A DNA stretch of 64,000 nt, from the NCBI GenBank assembly GCA_964550125.1, contig CAZJWC010000001.1, positions 248,001 to 312,000 on the forward strand. The letters run 5' to 3'. The DNA comes from CAZJWC01 sp964550125. Lineage in GTDB: Bacteria; Bacillota; Clostridia; Christensenellales; Borkfalkiaceae. The notes below the pieces were generated by a model that made no database searches, was not told the DNA's origin, and saw nothing but the letters and a program-made list of their open reading frames with translations. Below are positions 17,925 through 28,228 of the stretch, in pieces (position 1 is the first letter of the stretch; each line of letters begins with the position of its first letter). The translations under genes and the position numbers were made by a program.

Positions 17925-17958
17925 AAAAACGGCTGTCAAGTAAAAACAAGCCGTTTTT
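17925..17958 (-). terminator. Terminator of the purine operon
   Basis: AAAAACGGCT (17925-17934) pairs with AGCCGTTTTT (17949-17958) around a 14-base loop, with T-runs on either side. It lies about 50 bases after the purL stop. The loop contains a TTGACA on the minus strand, so the hairpin may overlap promoter elements of the zinc-finger gene. Confidence 0.75.
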
Positions 17959-18007
17959 CAATATTTTTTATAGCAATTCAATTTTTCGTTTTTTATAAGA
18001 TATACTT

Positions 18008-21000
18008 CTATTTAAAGTATTTAACTGCACTCTCAAACATTTGCATATCGTATTTTCCGTCAACGTTTTTATACAATCCATCACCAATACGTTCGCTATG
18101 CCCCATTTTACCAAGAACACGACCGTCAGGAGAAGTTATACCCTCGATTGCGAAGGCTGAATTGTTGGGATTAAAGCGAATATCATCAGTAACATTACCT
18201 TCAAGGTCAACATATTGAGTACAAATTTGTCCATTTTCAGCAAGTTTTCTTATCAACTTTTCATCAGCAAGGAATCTGCCTTCACCATGAGAGATTGCAA
18301 CATTATAAACATCTCCAACATTAGTATTCATAAGCCAAGGGGATTTATTTGATGAAATTCTAGTTCTAACAAGTCTTGACTGGTGTCTACCGATAGTATT
18401 GAAAGTTAGAGTAGCATCATCTTCGTTAGTATCAACAATTTCACCATAAGGAACTAAACCAAGTTTAATTAACGCTTGGAATCCGTTACAAATACCACAC
18501 ATTAAGCCATCTCTATTTTTTAGCAACTCATTTACGCCGTCTTTAATGATACCATTTTTAAAGAAAGCAGTAATAAATTTGCCAGAGCCATCAGGTTCAT
18601 CACCACCACTAAATCCTCCTGGAACAAAGACGATTTGTGCTTGTTTTAACTTTTCAGCAAAGGTCTTAACTGAATTAGAAATACCATTTGAAGTTAAGTT
18701 GTTGATAACAAAAATTTCAGGTTGAGCACCTGCTTTTGCCAAAACTTTTGCTGTATCGTATTCACAGTTAGTTCCTGGGAAAACAGGAATTAAAACACGA
18801 GGTTTAGCAACTGAAATTTTTGCCTTTGCATATGTTGTTGCTTTATATTCAAATTTTTCTAATTTTTCTTGTTTTTGCTTAATATTGCAAGAGAAAATAG
18901 GTTCTAACTTGCCCTCATAATCAGTTAATAGTGCATCTAATGAAACACTTTCATTTCCGTATGAAATAGCCTTATCATCAGTAGTATAACCTAGAGTTAA
19001 GCCTATCTTTTCATCACTATTCAATTCAACGATAAACGAACCATATGAGTAGCCGAATATATCTTCAACAGCAATATTAGCGTCATATTTAAAACCAATA
19101 TCGTTACCGAAAGCCATTTTCATGACCCCTTCAGCAACACCACCATATGTAGAAGTATAACAAGCATTTACCTTTCCCGCACGCATTAACTCGTTTAAAG
19201 TTTTATAAAGTGCAATTTCACTTTGTACGGTAGGAATTCTGTTGCTGTCATATTCAGGTTTTAACCATACGACTTTACTATTTACCTTTTTAAATTCATT
19301 AGTTATAATATTTTGAACTTTTTCAGTAGTAACGGCAAACGATACTAAAGTGGGGGGTACAGTAATATCTTCAAAAGTACCACTCATTGAGTCCTTTCCA
19401 CCGATTGAAGCAACTTGATAGTCCTTTTGAGCCTTAAAAGCACCCAAAAGTGCTGACAAAGGTTTACCCCAACTTTCACTGTTACGGGCAGGTTTTTCAA
19501 AATATTCTTGGAAGGTTAAATAAATATCCTCAAATTTTGAGCCTGTTGCGATAAGTTTTGAGATCGACTCAACTACTGCTAAATATGCACTATGGTAGGG
19601 ACTTTTTTCACTGATATAAGGGTTGTAGCCCCAAGCCATCATTGAACAAGTATTTGTAAAGCCTTTTTCAACAGATACTTTATTAACCATTGCTTGAATA
19701 GGTGTGATTTGATTTTTACCACCAAAGGGCATAAGTACAGTTCCTGCACCGATTGTTGAGTCAAAACGCTCAGCAAGACCTCGCTTTGAGCATACATTTA
19801 AGTCACTAGCAAGGTTTTTATATAAGTCAACAAATGGACCTTCAACCTTTTTATCAAACTTTTTAGAGGCTTTAGCAAGAATGTCGATATGTTTTTCAGC
19901 ACCGTTTGAGTTTAAAAACTCTCTTGAAATATCAACAATATTCTTTCCATTCCAAGTCATAACAAGTCTAGGATTTGCCTTGACTGTTGCAACTACTGTT
20001 GATTCTAAATTTTCACTATCAGCAAGTTCGCAGAAACGCTTAACATCTTTTGCTTCAACAACTGCTGCCATACGCTCTTGCGATTCAGAAATGGCTAGTT
20101 CAGTTCCATCAAGTCCGTCATACTTTTTAGGAACAGCATTAAGGTCAATTTCAAGTCCGTCAGCAAGTTCACCTACTGCTACTGAAACACCACCTGCACC
20201 AAAATCGTTACAGCGTTTAATCAACTTTGACGCTTCTGGATTTCTAAATAATCTTTGTAGTTTTCTCTCCTCTGGAGCGTTACCTTTTTGAACTTCAGCG
20301 CCACAACTTTCAAGAGATTCAAGAGTGTGAGATTTTGATGAACCAGTTGCACCACCACAACCATCACGGCCCGTTCTTCCACCTAAAAGAATAACTATAT
20401 CGCCGTCTTGAGGGCACTCTCGTCTAACATTTTCAGCAGGAGTAGCACCTACGACAGCACCAATTTCCATACGCTTTGCAACATAACCATCATGGTAAAT
20501 TTCATCAACCATACCAGTTGCTAAACCGATTTGATTACCGTACGAACTATATCCGTTTGCAGCAGTAGTTACTATTTTTCTTTGAGGCAACTTACCTTTT
20601 ATAGTATCTTTAACGGCTGTTAAGGGATTGCCTGCACCTGTAACTCTCATAGCAGAATATACATACGAACGACCAGACAAGGGGTCTCTTATTGCACCAC
20701 CAATGCAAGTTGCAGCACCACCAAAAGGTTCAATTTCAGTAGGATGGTTGTGAGTTTCATTTTTAAACAACAATAACCATTTTTGAGTTTCGCCGTCTAC
20801 ATCAACATCAATTTTTACAGTGCAAGCGTTTATTTCTTCACTTTCATCAAGTTTATCAAGTTTGCCAATCTTTTTAAGATATTTAGTTGCCAAAGTAGCA
20901 ATATCCATCAAATTGACAGGTTTAGTTCTATTTAGTTCCTTTCTAGTTTGAATATAATCCTCAAAAGTTTTTTGAATTTCTTCATCTTCAAAAGTAACAT

Positions 21001-21700
21001 TATCTATTGTAGTTAAGAAAGTAGTATGTCTACAATGGTCCGACCAATAGGTATCAATCATTTTGATTTCAGTAATTGTAGGGTTTCTATTTTCACCTTT
21101 AAAATATTGTTGGCAGAATTTTATATCGTCAAAATCCATTGCCAAACCATAAGAGGAAATGAAACTTTTTAAACCATTGTCATTTAAATCACAAAAGCCC
21201 TCTAAAGTTTTAACAGTAGTAGGAATATCGTACTTTACAACTAGAGTTTCTTGCTTTTCAAGAGATGCTTCACGACACTCTACGGGGTTAATAACATACT
21301 TTTTAATTTGCTCAATTTCAGCATTTGAAAGTTTTCCGTAAATCATATAAACCTTTGCTGTACGAACTAAAGGTCTTTCCTTTTGAGAAATAATTTGAAT
21401 ACATTGTGCTGCAGAATCTGCCCTTTGGTCGAATTGTCCAGGAAGTGGCTCAACAGCAAAAACAACTGCGTCCCCAACATTTAAAAGTTCACTTGATGCA
21501 ATGTCTAATTGAGGTTCTGAAAATACTGTTTTTACAGCATAATCGAACAACTCTTTTTCAATATTTTCAACATCATATCTGTTTACGATACGCAAATTTT
21601 CTAATCCGTTAATTTGCAATAACGAACGAATATCGTTAGCAAGTGATTTTGCTTCGTTGGCAAGTTCATTTTTCTTTTCAACAAAAACTCTATATACCAT
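18008..21700 (-). CDS. purL: Phosphoribosylformylglycinamidine synthase, single-chain
   Basis: 1230 residues, the long one-polypeptide form found in many Clostridia, joining the PurS-like, synthetase and glutaminase parts. It converts FGAR to FGAM with ATP and glutamine. Visible are the synthetase stretches SDHCRHTTF and NETHNHPTEIEPFGGAATC, and a C-terminal class I amidotransferase domain with an intact nucleophile (GLMCGICNGFQALIKLG) and the His region SHGEGRFLA. The glutaminase here is intact, in contrast with CarA in the neighbouring operon. It is the last gene of the purine operon, 5 bases after purD. Confidence 0.97.
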   Translation of the reverse strand: MVYRVFVEKKNELANEAKSLANDIRSLLQINGLENLRIVNRYDVENIEKELFDYAVKTVFSEPQLDIASSELLNVGDAVVFAVEPLPGQFDQRADSAAQCIQIISQKERPLVRTAKVYMIYGKLSNAEIEQIKKYVINPVECREASLEKQETLVVKYDIPTTVKTLEGFCDLNDNGLKSFISSYGLAMDFDDIKFCQQYFKGENRNPTITEIKMIDTYWSDHCRHTTFLTTIDNVTFEDEEIQKTFEDYIQTRKELNRTKPVNLMDIATLATKYLKKIGKLDKLDESEEINACTVKIDVDVDGETQKWLLLFKNETHNHPTEIEPFGGAATCIGGAIRDPLSGRSYVYSAMRVTGAGNPLTAVKDTIKGKLPQRKIVTTAANGYSSYGNQIGLATGMVDEIYHDGYVAKRMEIGAVVGATPAENVRRECPQDGDIVILLGGRTGRDGCGGATGSSKSHTLESLESCGAEVQKGNAPEERKLQRLFRNPEASKLIKRCNDFGAGGVSVAVGELADGLEIDLNAVPKKYDGLDGTELAISESQERMAAVVEAKDVKRFCELADSENLESTVVATVKANPRLVMTWNGKNIVDISREFLNSNGAEKHIDILAKASKKFDKKVEGPFVDLYKNLASDLNVCSKRGLAERFDSTIGAGTVLMPFGGKNQITPIQAMVNKVSVEKGFTNTCSMMAWGYNPYISEKSPYHSAYLAVVESISKLIATGSKFEDIYLTFQEYFEKPARNSESWGKPLSALLGAFKAQKDYQVASIGGKDSMSGTFEDITVPPTLVSFAVTTEKVQNIITNEFKKVNSKVVWLKPEYDSNRIPTVQSEIALYKTLNELMRAGKVNACYTSTYGGVAEGVMKMAFGNDIGFKYDANIAVEDIFGYSYGSFIVELNSDEKIGLTLGYTTDDKAISYGNESVSLDALLTDYEGKLEPIFSCNIKQKQEKLEKFEYKATTYAKAKISVAKPRVLIPVFPGTNCEYDTAKVLAKAGAQPEIFVINNLTSNGISNSVKTFAEKLKQAQIVFVPGGFSGGDEPDGSGKFITAFFKNGIIKDGVNELLKNRDGLMCGICNGFQALIKLGLVPYGEIVDTNEDDATLTFNTIGRHQSRLVRTRISSNKSPWLMNTNVGDVYNVAISHGEGRFLADEKLIRKLAENGQICTQYVDLEGNVTDDIRFNPNNSAFAIEGITSPDGRVLGKMGHSERIGDGLYKNVDGKYDMQMFESAVKYFK

Positions 21701-21705
21701 AATTC

Positions 21706-22977
21706 TTAATCCTTTTTAAAGGCTAACAAAGCCTTTGCTCCAATATCTTTTCTATAATAAGCATTTTCAAAAGATACGCCGTTTACAGCGTCATAGGCCT
21801 TTTGAATTGCAGTTTGTAAATCCTCACCCGTAGCAGTTACGCCAAGCACTCTACCTCCAGAAGTCAACAATTTATCTCCTTCTAATTTTGCACCTGCGAC
21901 GTAAACTTGAGATTCCACTTTTTTATCTATTGAAACTTCAAATCCTTTATCATATTTAACGGGGTAGCCGTTTGAAGCCACAACGACACAACAAGCAGAA
22001 TTGTTTGAAAATTTAACTTCTGTTTGTTCAAGGGTACCTTCAGTAGTTGCCTTGAATATAGTAAACAAATCACTCTCCAACAAGGGTAATACTACTTGAG
22101 TTTCGGGGTCGCCAAAACGACAGTTGTACTCAATAACTTTAGGTCCGTCTTTAGTAATCATCAAACCAAAATAAAGACAGCCTTTGAAAGTTCTATTTTC
22201 CTTATTCATTGCCTCAATGGTAGGTAAAAAGATTTTTTCGTTACAAATTTTTGCAACTTCACTTGTATAATAAGGGTTTGGAGCAATAGTACCCATACCA
22301 CCCGTATTTAAACCTTTATCCCCATCAAAAGCACGCTTATGGTCCATTGAAGAAATCATAGGCTTTACAACCTTTCCGTCAGTAAATGCAAGTACTGTTA
22401 CTTCAGGACCTTCTAAAAATTCTTCTATTACTATATTTGAACCACTTTCACCAAAGCATTTATCCTGCATCATTGACTTTACTGCTTCTTTTGCCTCATC
22501 TCTAGTTTGAGCAATGATAACTCCCTTACCTAGAGCAAGTCCATCAGCCTTAATTACTGTAGGAATTTTAGCATTTTCAAGGTAAGCAAGTGCCTTTTCC
22601 ATATCAGTAAAAGTTTCATATTCAGCAGTAGGAATACCATATTTTTTCATTAAATTCTTTGAAAAAACTTTACTTCCTTCAAGTATTGCTGCATTTTTGT
22701 TAGGTCCAAAACAAGGAATACCAACTTTGTTCAGCTCGTCAACACAACCTAGTACTAAGGGGTCGTCAGGTGCAACAACAGCGTAGTCAATTTTTGAGTT
22801 TTTAGCAAACTCAACGATACTATCAATATCGGTTGCTTTTATATCAACGCAAGTAGCATCTTTTGCAATACCACCGTTACCAGGACAAGCAAAAATTTGG
22901 TCAATTTCCTTATTTTCTTTAAGTTTTTTTATAATGGCGTGTTCTCTACCGCCACCACCAACAACTAAAATTTTCAT
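21706..22977 (-). CDS. purD: Phosphoribosylamine-glycine ligase (GAR synthetase)
   Basis: 423 residues, normal length. Ligates glycine to phosphoribosylamine with ATP. Begins with the ILVVGGGGREHAI nucleotide-fold signature and shows the ATP-grasp elements KADGLALGKGVI, DHKRAFDGDKGLNTGGMG and EYNCRFGDPETQ. The glycine it uses can come from GlyA, encoded 10 bases upstream in the same transcript. Confidence 0.97.
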   Translation of the reverse strand: MKILVVGGGGREHAIIKKLKENKEIDQIFACPGNGGIAKDATCVDIKATDIDSIVEFAKNSKIDYAVVAPDDPLVLGCVDELNKVGIPCFGPNKNAAILEGSKVFSKNLMKKYGIPTAEYETFTDMEKALAYLENAKIPTVIKADGLALGKGVIIAQTRDEAKEAVKSMMQDKCFGESGSNIVIEEFLEGPEVTVLAFTDGKVVKPMISSMDHKRAFDGDKGLNTGGMGTIAPNPYYTSEVAKICNEKIFLPTIEAMNKENRTFKGCLYFGLMITKDGPKVIEYNCRFGDPETQVVLPLLESDLFTIFKATTEGTLEQTEVKFSNNSACCVVVASNGYPVKYDKGFEVSIDKKVESQVYVAGAKLEGDKLLTSGGRVLGVTATGEDLQTAIQKAYDAVNGVSFENAYYRKDIGAKALLAFKKD

Positions 22978-22987
22978 TTATTAACTC

Positions 22988-24229
22988 CTATTTAGAGTAT
23001 ATAGGGAATTTTTCGCAAAGTGCAACAACCTCTTTTGTTATTTGCTCTTTGTTCGCTTCAAAATCAACTGCAACAAGTTTTATCCACTTTGCAATTTTCT
23101 TCATTTCCTCCTCCTTAAAACCACGAGAAGTAACTGCAGGAGTACCGATACGGATACCACTTGTTACAAAAGGCTTTTCAGGGTCGTTGGGAATTGTGTT
23201 TTTATTAACTGTGATGTGAACTTCATCAAGGCGTTGTTCTAGCTCTTTACCCGTAATATTAAAAGGAGTTAAGTTTAAAAGCATTAAGTGATTATCTGTA
23301 CCACCTGTTACAATTTTAAATCCTTCATTTATAAGTTCTTCTGCTAATACTTTGGCATTTTTAGCAATTTGAATTTGATACTCCTTAAATTCAGGTTTTA
23401 ATGCTTCACCAAGCGCAACTGCCTTTGCTGCTATAATGTGCATCAAAGGTCCACCTTGTACTCCAGGAAAAACTGCCTTATCAATAATCTTACCAAATTT
23501 TTCTTTACATAAAATTAAACCACCACGAGGTCCACGCAAAGTCTTATGCGTAGTAGTAGTTACAACATCAGCATAAGGAACGGGTGAAGGATGTACTCCA
23601 GCAGCAACAAGTCCAGCGATATGCGCCATATCTACCATAAGATATGCACCAACTTCATCAGCGATTTCTCTACACTTTTTAAAGTCTATAACTCTAGCAT
23701 ATGCAGAAGCACCAACTACAAGCATTTTAGGTTTGCACTCAAGAGCGATTTCACGCATCTTGTCGTAGTCAATTCTTTCATCTTCATCTGCAACACCATA
23801 AGGAACAATATTAAAATATTTACCTGAGATATTTACGGGAGAACCGTGAGAAAGATGTCCACCGTGTGCCAAGTTCATACCCATAACAGTATCACCTGGT
23901 TGTAGCAATGCAAAGAATACAGCGAGGTTTGCGTTTGCACCGGAGTGAGGTTGAACATTTGCATATTCAGCACCAAATAATTTTTTTGCTCTTTCCCTTG
24001 CAATATCTTCAACGATATCAACACATTGACAACCACCATAATATCTATGTGCAGGATAGCCCTCGGCATACTTATTTGTAAGCACGCTACCTGCTGCAAG
24101 TAAAACTGCTTCTGAAACAATATTTTCAGATGCAATAAGTTCTATATTTTGTTGTTGACGAGTTAGTTCTAATTCACAAGCGTCAAAAACCTCTTTATCA
24201 AATTGTTCTAATTTATTGAAAAAATCCAT
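22988..24229 (-). CDS. glyA: Serine hydroxymethyltransferase
   Basis: 413 residues. PLP enzyme converting serine and tetrahydrofolate to glycine and methylene-THF. Motifs include NIELIASENIVSEAV at the N-terminus, HSGANANLAVF and the PLP lysine in VTTTTHKTLRGPRGG. Its place inside the purine operon makes sense: it supplies glycine for PurD and the one-carbon units from which the formyl-THF used by PurN and the AICAR formyltransferase is made. Confidence 0.97.
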   Translation of the reverse strand: MDFFNKLEQFDKEVFDACELELTRQQQNIELIASENIVSEAVLLAAGSVLTNKYAEGYPAHRYYGGCQCVDIVEDIARERAKKLFGAEYANVQPHSGANANLAVFFALLQPGDTVMGMNLAHGGHLSHGSPVNISGKYFNIVPYGVADEDERIDYDKMREIALECKPKMLVVGASAYARVIDFKKCREIADEVGAYLMVDMAHIAGLVAAGVHPSPVPYADVVTTTTHKTLRGPRGGLILCKEKFGKIIDKAVFPGVQGGPLMHIIAAKAVALGEALKPEFKEYQIQIAKNAKVLAEELINEGFKIVTGGTDNHLMLLNLTPFNITGKELEQRLDEVHITVNKNTIPNDPEKPFVTSGIRIGTPAVTSRGFKEEEMKKIAKWIKLVAVDFEANKEQITKEVVALCEKFPIYSK

Positions 24230-24246
24230 CTTTTCACCTCTTTATA

Positions 24247-25431
24247 TTAATGGTGGAATAAACGCATCCCAGTAAATGCCATTACCATATTGTTTTTATT
24301 ACACTCATCTATTACTAAATCATCTCTAACAGAGCCACCTGGTTCGGCTATATATGAAACGCCACTCTTTTTCGCCCTTTGAATATTATCTTGGAAAGGA
24401 AAGAAAGCATCCGAAGCCAAAGCAACACCTGTTATAGTTGATAGGTATGCTTTTTGTTCTTCTTTCGTGAAGGGTTCAGGACGTGTTTTAAAGTTGTTTT
24501 GCCATACGTCATCGCCGATTACGTCCTCAGCATCATCTGATAGATAGATATCGATAATATTATTTTTTTCAGGTCTACCAACATTATCAGCAAATTGTAA
24601 ATTTAAAACTTTTTCGTGTTGTCTTAAATGCCACAAGTCAGCCTTTGTTCCTGCAAGTCTTGTACAGTGAATTCTAGATTGTTGACCTGCACCTACACCG
24701 ATTGCTTGACCATCAACAGCAAAGCATACAGAATTTGATTGCGTATACTTTAAAGTAATTAGCGCTATAATCAAATCTCTTGCTGCTTCATCAGTTAGGT
24801 TTTTATTCTCTGTTACTATATTAGATAAAAGTTCTCTGTTGATTTTAAGGTTGTTTCTACCTTGTTCAAAAGTGATACCAAAAACCTGTTTTCTTTCGAT
24901 TTCTTGAGGAATATAGTCCTTGTCAATCTTAACGATATTATAACCACCCTTTCTTTTTTGTTTTAAAATCTCTAACGCTTTAGGTGAATAAGAGGGGGCA
25001 ATTATACCATCGGATACTTCTCTTGCGATAATCTTTGCAGTAACCTCATCACACTCATTAGAAAGAGCAATCCAATCACCAAAAGATGACATCCTATCAG
25101 TTCCTCTTGCTCTTGCATAAGCACAAGCCATAGGAGAATCATCAAGTCCTTCAATATCGTCAACAAAACAAGCCTTTTTAAGTTTTTCACTCATTTTTAC
25201 GCCAACAGCTGCTGACGTGGGTGAAACATGCTTAAATGAAGTAGCACAGGGCATATCTAGTACTGAACTAATTTCCTTTACAAGTTGCCAACTATTTAAA
25301 GCATCTAAAAAATTTATGTAACCAGGTCTACCGTTCAAAATTTCGATAGGTAGTTCACTACCATCCTCCATAAAAATTTTTGCAGGTTTTTGGTTAGGAT
25401 TACAACCGTATTTCAACTCAAATTCTTTCAT
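24247..25431 (-). CDS. purH: AICAR formyltransferase, stand-alone (C-terminal half of PurH only)
   Basis: 394 residues. It covers only the AICAR transformylase part of PurH; the N-terminal MGS-like IMP cyclohydrolase domain is absent. The catalytic Lys-His pair is in FKHVSPTSAAVG, and the folate/AICAR region QSNSVCFAVDGQAIGVGAGQ and QSRIHCTRLAG is conserved. Formyl transfer from 10-formyl-THF gives FAICAR, which the separate PurO three genes away in this operon would close to IMP. The domain is complete from the start at 25431, so this is a family form and not a truncated gene. Confidence 0.95.
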   Translation of the reverse strand: MKEFELKYGCNPNQKPAKIFMEDGSELPIEILNGRPGYINFLDALNSWQLVKEISSVLDMPCATSFKHVSPTSAAVGVKMSEKLKKACFVDDIEGLDDSPMACAYARARGTDRMSSFGDWIALSNECDEVTAKIIAREVSDGIIAPSYSPKALEILKQKRKGGYNIVKIDKDYIPQEIERKQVFGITFEQGRNNLKINRELLSNIVTENKNLTDEAARDLIIALITLKYTQSNSVCFAVDGQAIGVGAGQQSRIHCTRLAGTKADLWHLRQHEKVLNLQFADNVGRPEKNNIIDIYLSDDAEDVIGDDVWQNNFKTRPEPFTKEEQKAYLSTITGVALASDAFFPFQDNIQRAKKSGVSYIAEPGGSVRDDLVIDECNKNNMVMAFTGMRLFHH

Positions 25432-25449
25432 CTTATATCTCCAAATCTA

Positions 25450-26886
25450 TTAAACTTTTAAATTAGAAAGGATATCCCCTTCATACAATCTATCTAAAAT
25501 AGGTTTTACTACTTCATCAACAAATTCAACTGTTTGTGAAGGACATCTTCCTATATAAAGTGAAGGATTTAATTCACTTTCAATTTCCTCTTTTGACAAG
25601 GGAAATTTATCGTCATTTGCAATTCTTTCAATCAAATCGCAAGAGCCACCCTCAAGTTTAACTTTTCTTGACGCAGCATGAGAGTGAACTCTAATTTCCT
25701 CGTGCAACTCTTGTCTATTGCCACCTTTTTTAACCGACTTCATCAAAATGTTTTCAGTTGCCATAAAGGGTAACTTTTCCATAACACGACGAGTTACAAC
25801 TTTATCGTATACAACTAGACCGTTTGAAACATTGATATAGATATTCAAAATTGCGTCAACAGCAAGGAAAGCCTCTGCAACTGAAATTCTCTTATTTGCC
25901 GAATCATCTAATGTTCTTTCAAACCATTGTGTACCTGAAGTCATTGCAGGGTTGATTGAGTCAATGATTACATAACGAGCAAGTGCACAAATTCTTTCAC
26001 TTCTCATAGGATTACGCTTATAAGGCATTGCTGACGAACCGATTTGGTTAACTTCAAAGGGTTCTTCCATCTCCTCAAAACTTTGCAAAATTCTTAAATC
26101 ATTAGCGAATTTATAAGCACTTTGTGCAAATCCAGAAAGGACGGACAAGAAATAAGCGTCAACCTTTCTTGAATAAGTTTGTCCTGAAACGGGGACGCAA
26201 CCCTTAAAGCCCATTTCCTTAGCAATCAATTCTTCTAGTTTTTTAACCTTACCTTCATCACCCTCAAAAAGTTCCATAAAACTTGCTTGAGTACCAGTAG
26301 TGCCTTTTGAACCTAACAACAAAAGTTTATCTAATCTTAATTCAAGTTCTTCAATATCTTGTGATAATTCATACATCCATAAAGTTGCTCTTTTACCAAC
26401 GGTAGTTAATTGAGCAGGTTGTAGGTGTGTATATGCAAGGCAGGGTAGGTCTTTATATTTTAGCGCAAATTCTGAAAGATTCTTTAATACTTGAGTTGCC
26501 TTTCTTAAAATTATTTGAGAGGCTTGCTTCATTATAATTACATCAGTATTATCTCCAACATAACAAGATGTTGCACCTAAATGAATAATCCCCTCTGCTT
26601 TGGGACATTGTTTGCCATAAGCGTAAATATGGGACATTACATCATGTCTAACTTCCTTTTCACGTGCTTCAGCAGTGGGATAATCTATTATATCTTTGAA
26701 CTTTTCAAGTTCATCAATTTGCTCTTGAGTAATATCAAGTCCAAGTTCCTTTTCAGCCTTTGCTAGTGCAATCCAAAGTCTTTTCCAAGTTTTAAACTTG
26801 TTGTCCTCTGAGAAAACATATTGCATTTCATCACTAGCATATCTTGTAGATAAAGGAGAAAGATATTTTGATTTTTCTTGTGCCAT
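25450..26886 (-). CDS. purB: Adenylosuccinate lyase
   Basis: 478 residues. Cleaves SAICAR to AICAR and fumarate, and adenylosuccinate to AMP. The fumarase-superfamily signature GSSAMPYKRNPM is intact; HDVMSHIYAYG and HLGATSCYVGDNTD hold further active-site residues. It closely follows purO (1-base gap). Length and motifs match the longer PurB type related to the eukaryotic enzymes rather than the short Bacillus form. Confidence 0.95.
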   Translation of the reverse strand: MAQEKSKYLSPLSTRYASDEMQYVFSEDNKFKTWKRLWIALAKAEKELGLDITQEQIDELEKFKDIIDYPTAEAREKEVRHDVMSHIYAYGKQCPKAEGIIHLGATSCYVGDNTDVIIMKQASQIILRKATQVLKNLSEFALKYKDLPCLAYTHLQPAQLTTVGKRATLWMYELSQDIEELELRLDKLLLLGSKGTTGTQASFMELFEGDEGKVKKLEELIAKEMGFKGCVPVSGQTYSRKVDAYFLSVLSGFAQSAYKFANDLRILQSFEEMEEPFEVNQIGSSAMPYKRNPMRSERICALARYVIIDSINPAMTSGTQWFERTLDDSANKRISVAEAFLAVDAILNIYINVSNGLVVYDKVVTRRVMEKLPFMATENILMKSVKKGGNRQELHEEIRVHSHAASRKVKLEGGSCDLIERIANDDKFPLSKEEIESELNPSLYIGRCPSQTVEFVDEVVKPILDRLYEGDILSNLKV

Positions 26887-26887
26887 T

Positions 26888-27616
26888 TTAATTCTCCTTA
26901 TTTTTATTTATAATTCTATTATCTACTTTGCCACTTTCAACATCAACATATCTTACGCACAAAGAGATTTTATTCTTTTCATTTAAACTTTCCCAGATAT
27001 CTTTTGTAAACTCATCAATATTGTCAGGAATTTCCACTCTTTCAGGCTCCCCTTGGAAAGTAGGGATAGGATTTCCATCAGTAACATAAGTATGTATAAA
27101 ATGACCTAATCCAGCAATAGGGTTGTAGTTATAAGTATATCTATTGCAAACAGAGCCAACCTCATCGCCACTCTTTAAAATACTCATTTTATATGTAAAA
27201 TCACCTTTATCAAAAGTGAACATACCTGAAATTCTAGGTGTAAAGTTAGGACCGTCAGGCTCAAACTCACGAGTATTTAACGCTTCCTCAAAACTTTTAC
27301 CTTCCTTAACGAAATCATAGATTGTATCAGTTTGGTCGCCGTTTGTAACGATAAGTTTGTTTTCATACTTTTTGATTGCTGAATAGATAATCAATGAGGG
27401 GTCTTCAACTTTAGAAAGGTCAAAGGGTGAAGTAATTACTTCATCATTTTCCTTTTCAATAAAAACTCTATTTCTACTATTATCACTTCTACCCATAATG
27501 AAATATGCGAATACAGCCTTTTTTCCATCTTTACTTTTTCCTAGTACAATACCTCTACCAGGGTAGGGATTATCTTTTAAAAGTGTAGACATTTTGTCAA
27601 TATTATATATACTCAT
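26888..27616 (-). CDS. purO: IMP cyclohydrolase, PurO-like (archaeal type)
   Basis: 242 residues. Resembles the PurO family (PF07826, COG3363), first known from archaea, in NPYPGRGIVLGKS near the N-terminus, FIMGRSDNSRNRVF, the central NGDQTDTIYD region and DGPNFTPRISG. The reaction is ring closure of FAICAR to IMP. Its position inside the purine operon, together with the absence of a PurH cyclohydrolase domain in the formyltransferase, supports this function strongly. The start at 27616 follows purN by 9 bases. Confidence 0.9.
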   Translation of the reverse strand: MSIYNIDKMSTLLKDNPYPGRGIVLGKSKDGKKAVFAYFIMGRSDNSRNRVFIEKENDEVITSPFDLSKVEDPSLIIYSAIKKYENKLIVTNGDQTDTIYDFVKEGKSFEEALNTREFEPDGPNFTPRISGMFTFDKGDFTYKMSILKSGDEVGSVCNRYTYNYNPIAGLGHFIHTYVTDGNPIPTFQGEPERVEIPDNIDEFTKDIWESLNEKNKISLCVRYVDVESGKVDNRIINKNKEN

Positions 27617-27625
27617 AGTTTACTC

Positions 27626-28228
27626 CTATTTTTTAATTATTTCTTTTGCAACTTTTTCAACGGAAAGTGGTAAAATTACTTGTTCAGCCTCTTTCATAAC
27701 CCTTTGTTGCAAAACTTCGGGGGTATCATCATCTAAAATTTCAACTGCCTTTTGCATAATGATTTTGCCACCGTCAGTAATTTCATTTACAAAATGAGTT
27801 GTAGCACCCGTAACCTTTACACCGTACTTTAACGCCTCCTCATGAACCTTTAAGCCGTAAAAGCCATTACCACAAAAAGAGGGAATAAGCGCAGGGTGAA
27901 TATTGATAATTCTGTTTGGAAATCTTTTAACAAAACTTGCCGACAAAACAGTCATAAAACCAGCAGTTACAATTATATCAATCTTAAACTCATCAAGTTT
28001 TTCAAGTAATTTTTCTTCAAAAGCAGATAGTCCCAACTCTTTCTTATTAAACGCAAAACAAGGAATGTTGTTTTGCTTCGCTCTTTCAAGCGAATAAACA
28101 CCTTCCTTGCTAGCCAAAACGAGAACTATCTCACCACTTTGTAATATTCCACTTTTTTGAGCGTCAATCAAAGCTTGTAAGTTAGTGCCACCGCCAGAAA
28201 CAAGCACTGCAATTTTTGCTTTTAGCAT
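27626..28228 (-). CDS. purN: Phosphoribosylglycinamide formyltransferase
   Basis: 200 residues. Transfers formyl from 10-formyl-THF to GAR. Shows the N-terminal AVLVSGGGTNLQALIDA loop, the catalytic core NIHPALIPSFCGNGFYG with Asn and His, and GATTHFVNEITDGG with the catalytic Asp. Its start overlaps the purM stop by 7 bases. Confidence 0.97.
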   Translation of the reverse strand: MLKAKIAVLVSGGGTNLQALIDAQKSGILQSGEIVLVLASKEGVYSLERAKQNNIPCFAFNKKELGLSAFEEKLLEKLDEFKIDIIVTAGFMTVLSASFVKRFPNRIINIHPALIPSFCGNGFYGLKVHEEALKYGVKVTGATTHFVNEITDGGKIIMQKAVEILDDDTPEVLQQRVMKEAEQVILPLSVEKVAKEIIKK

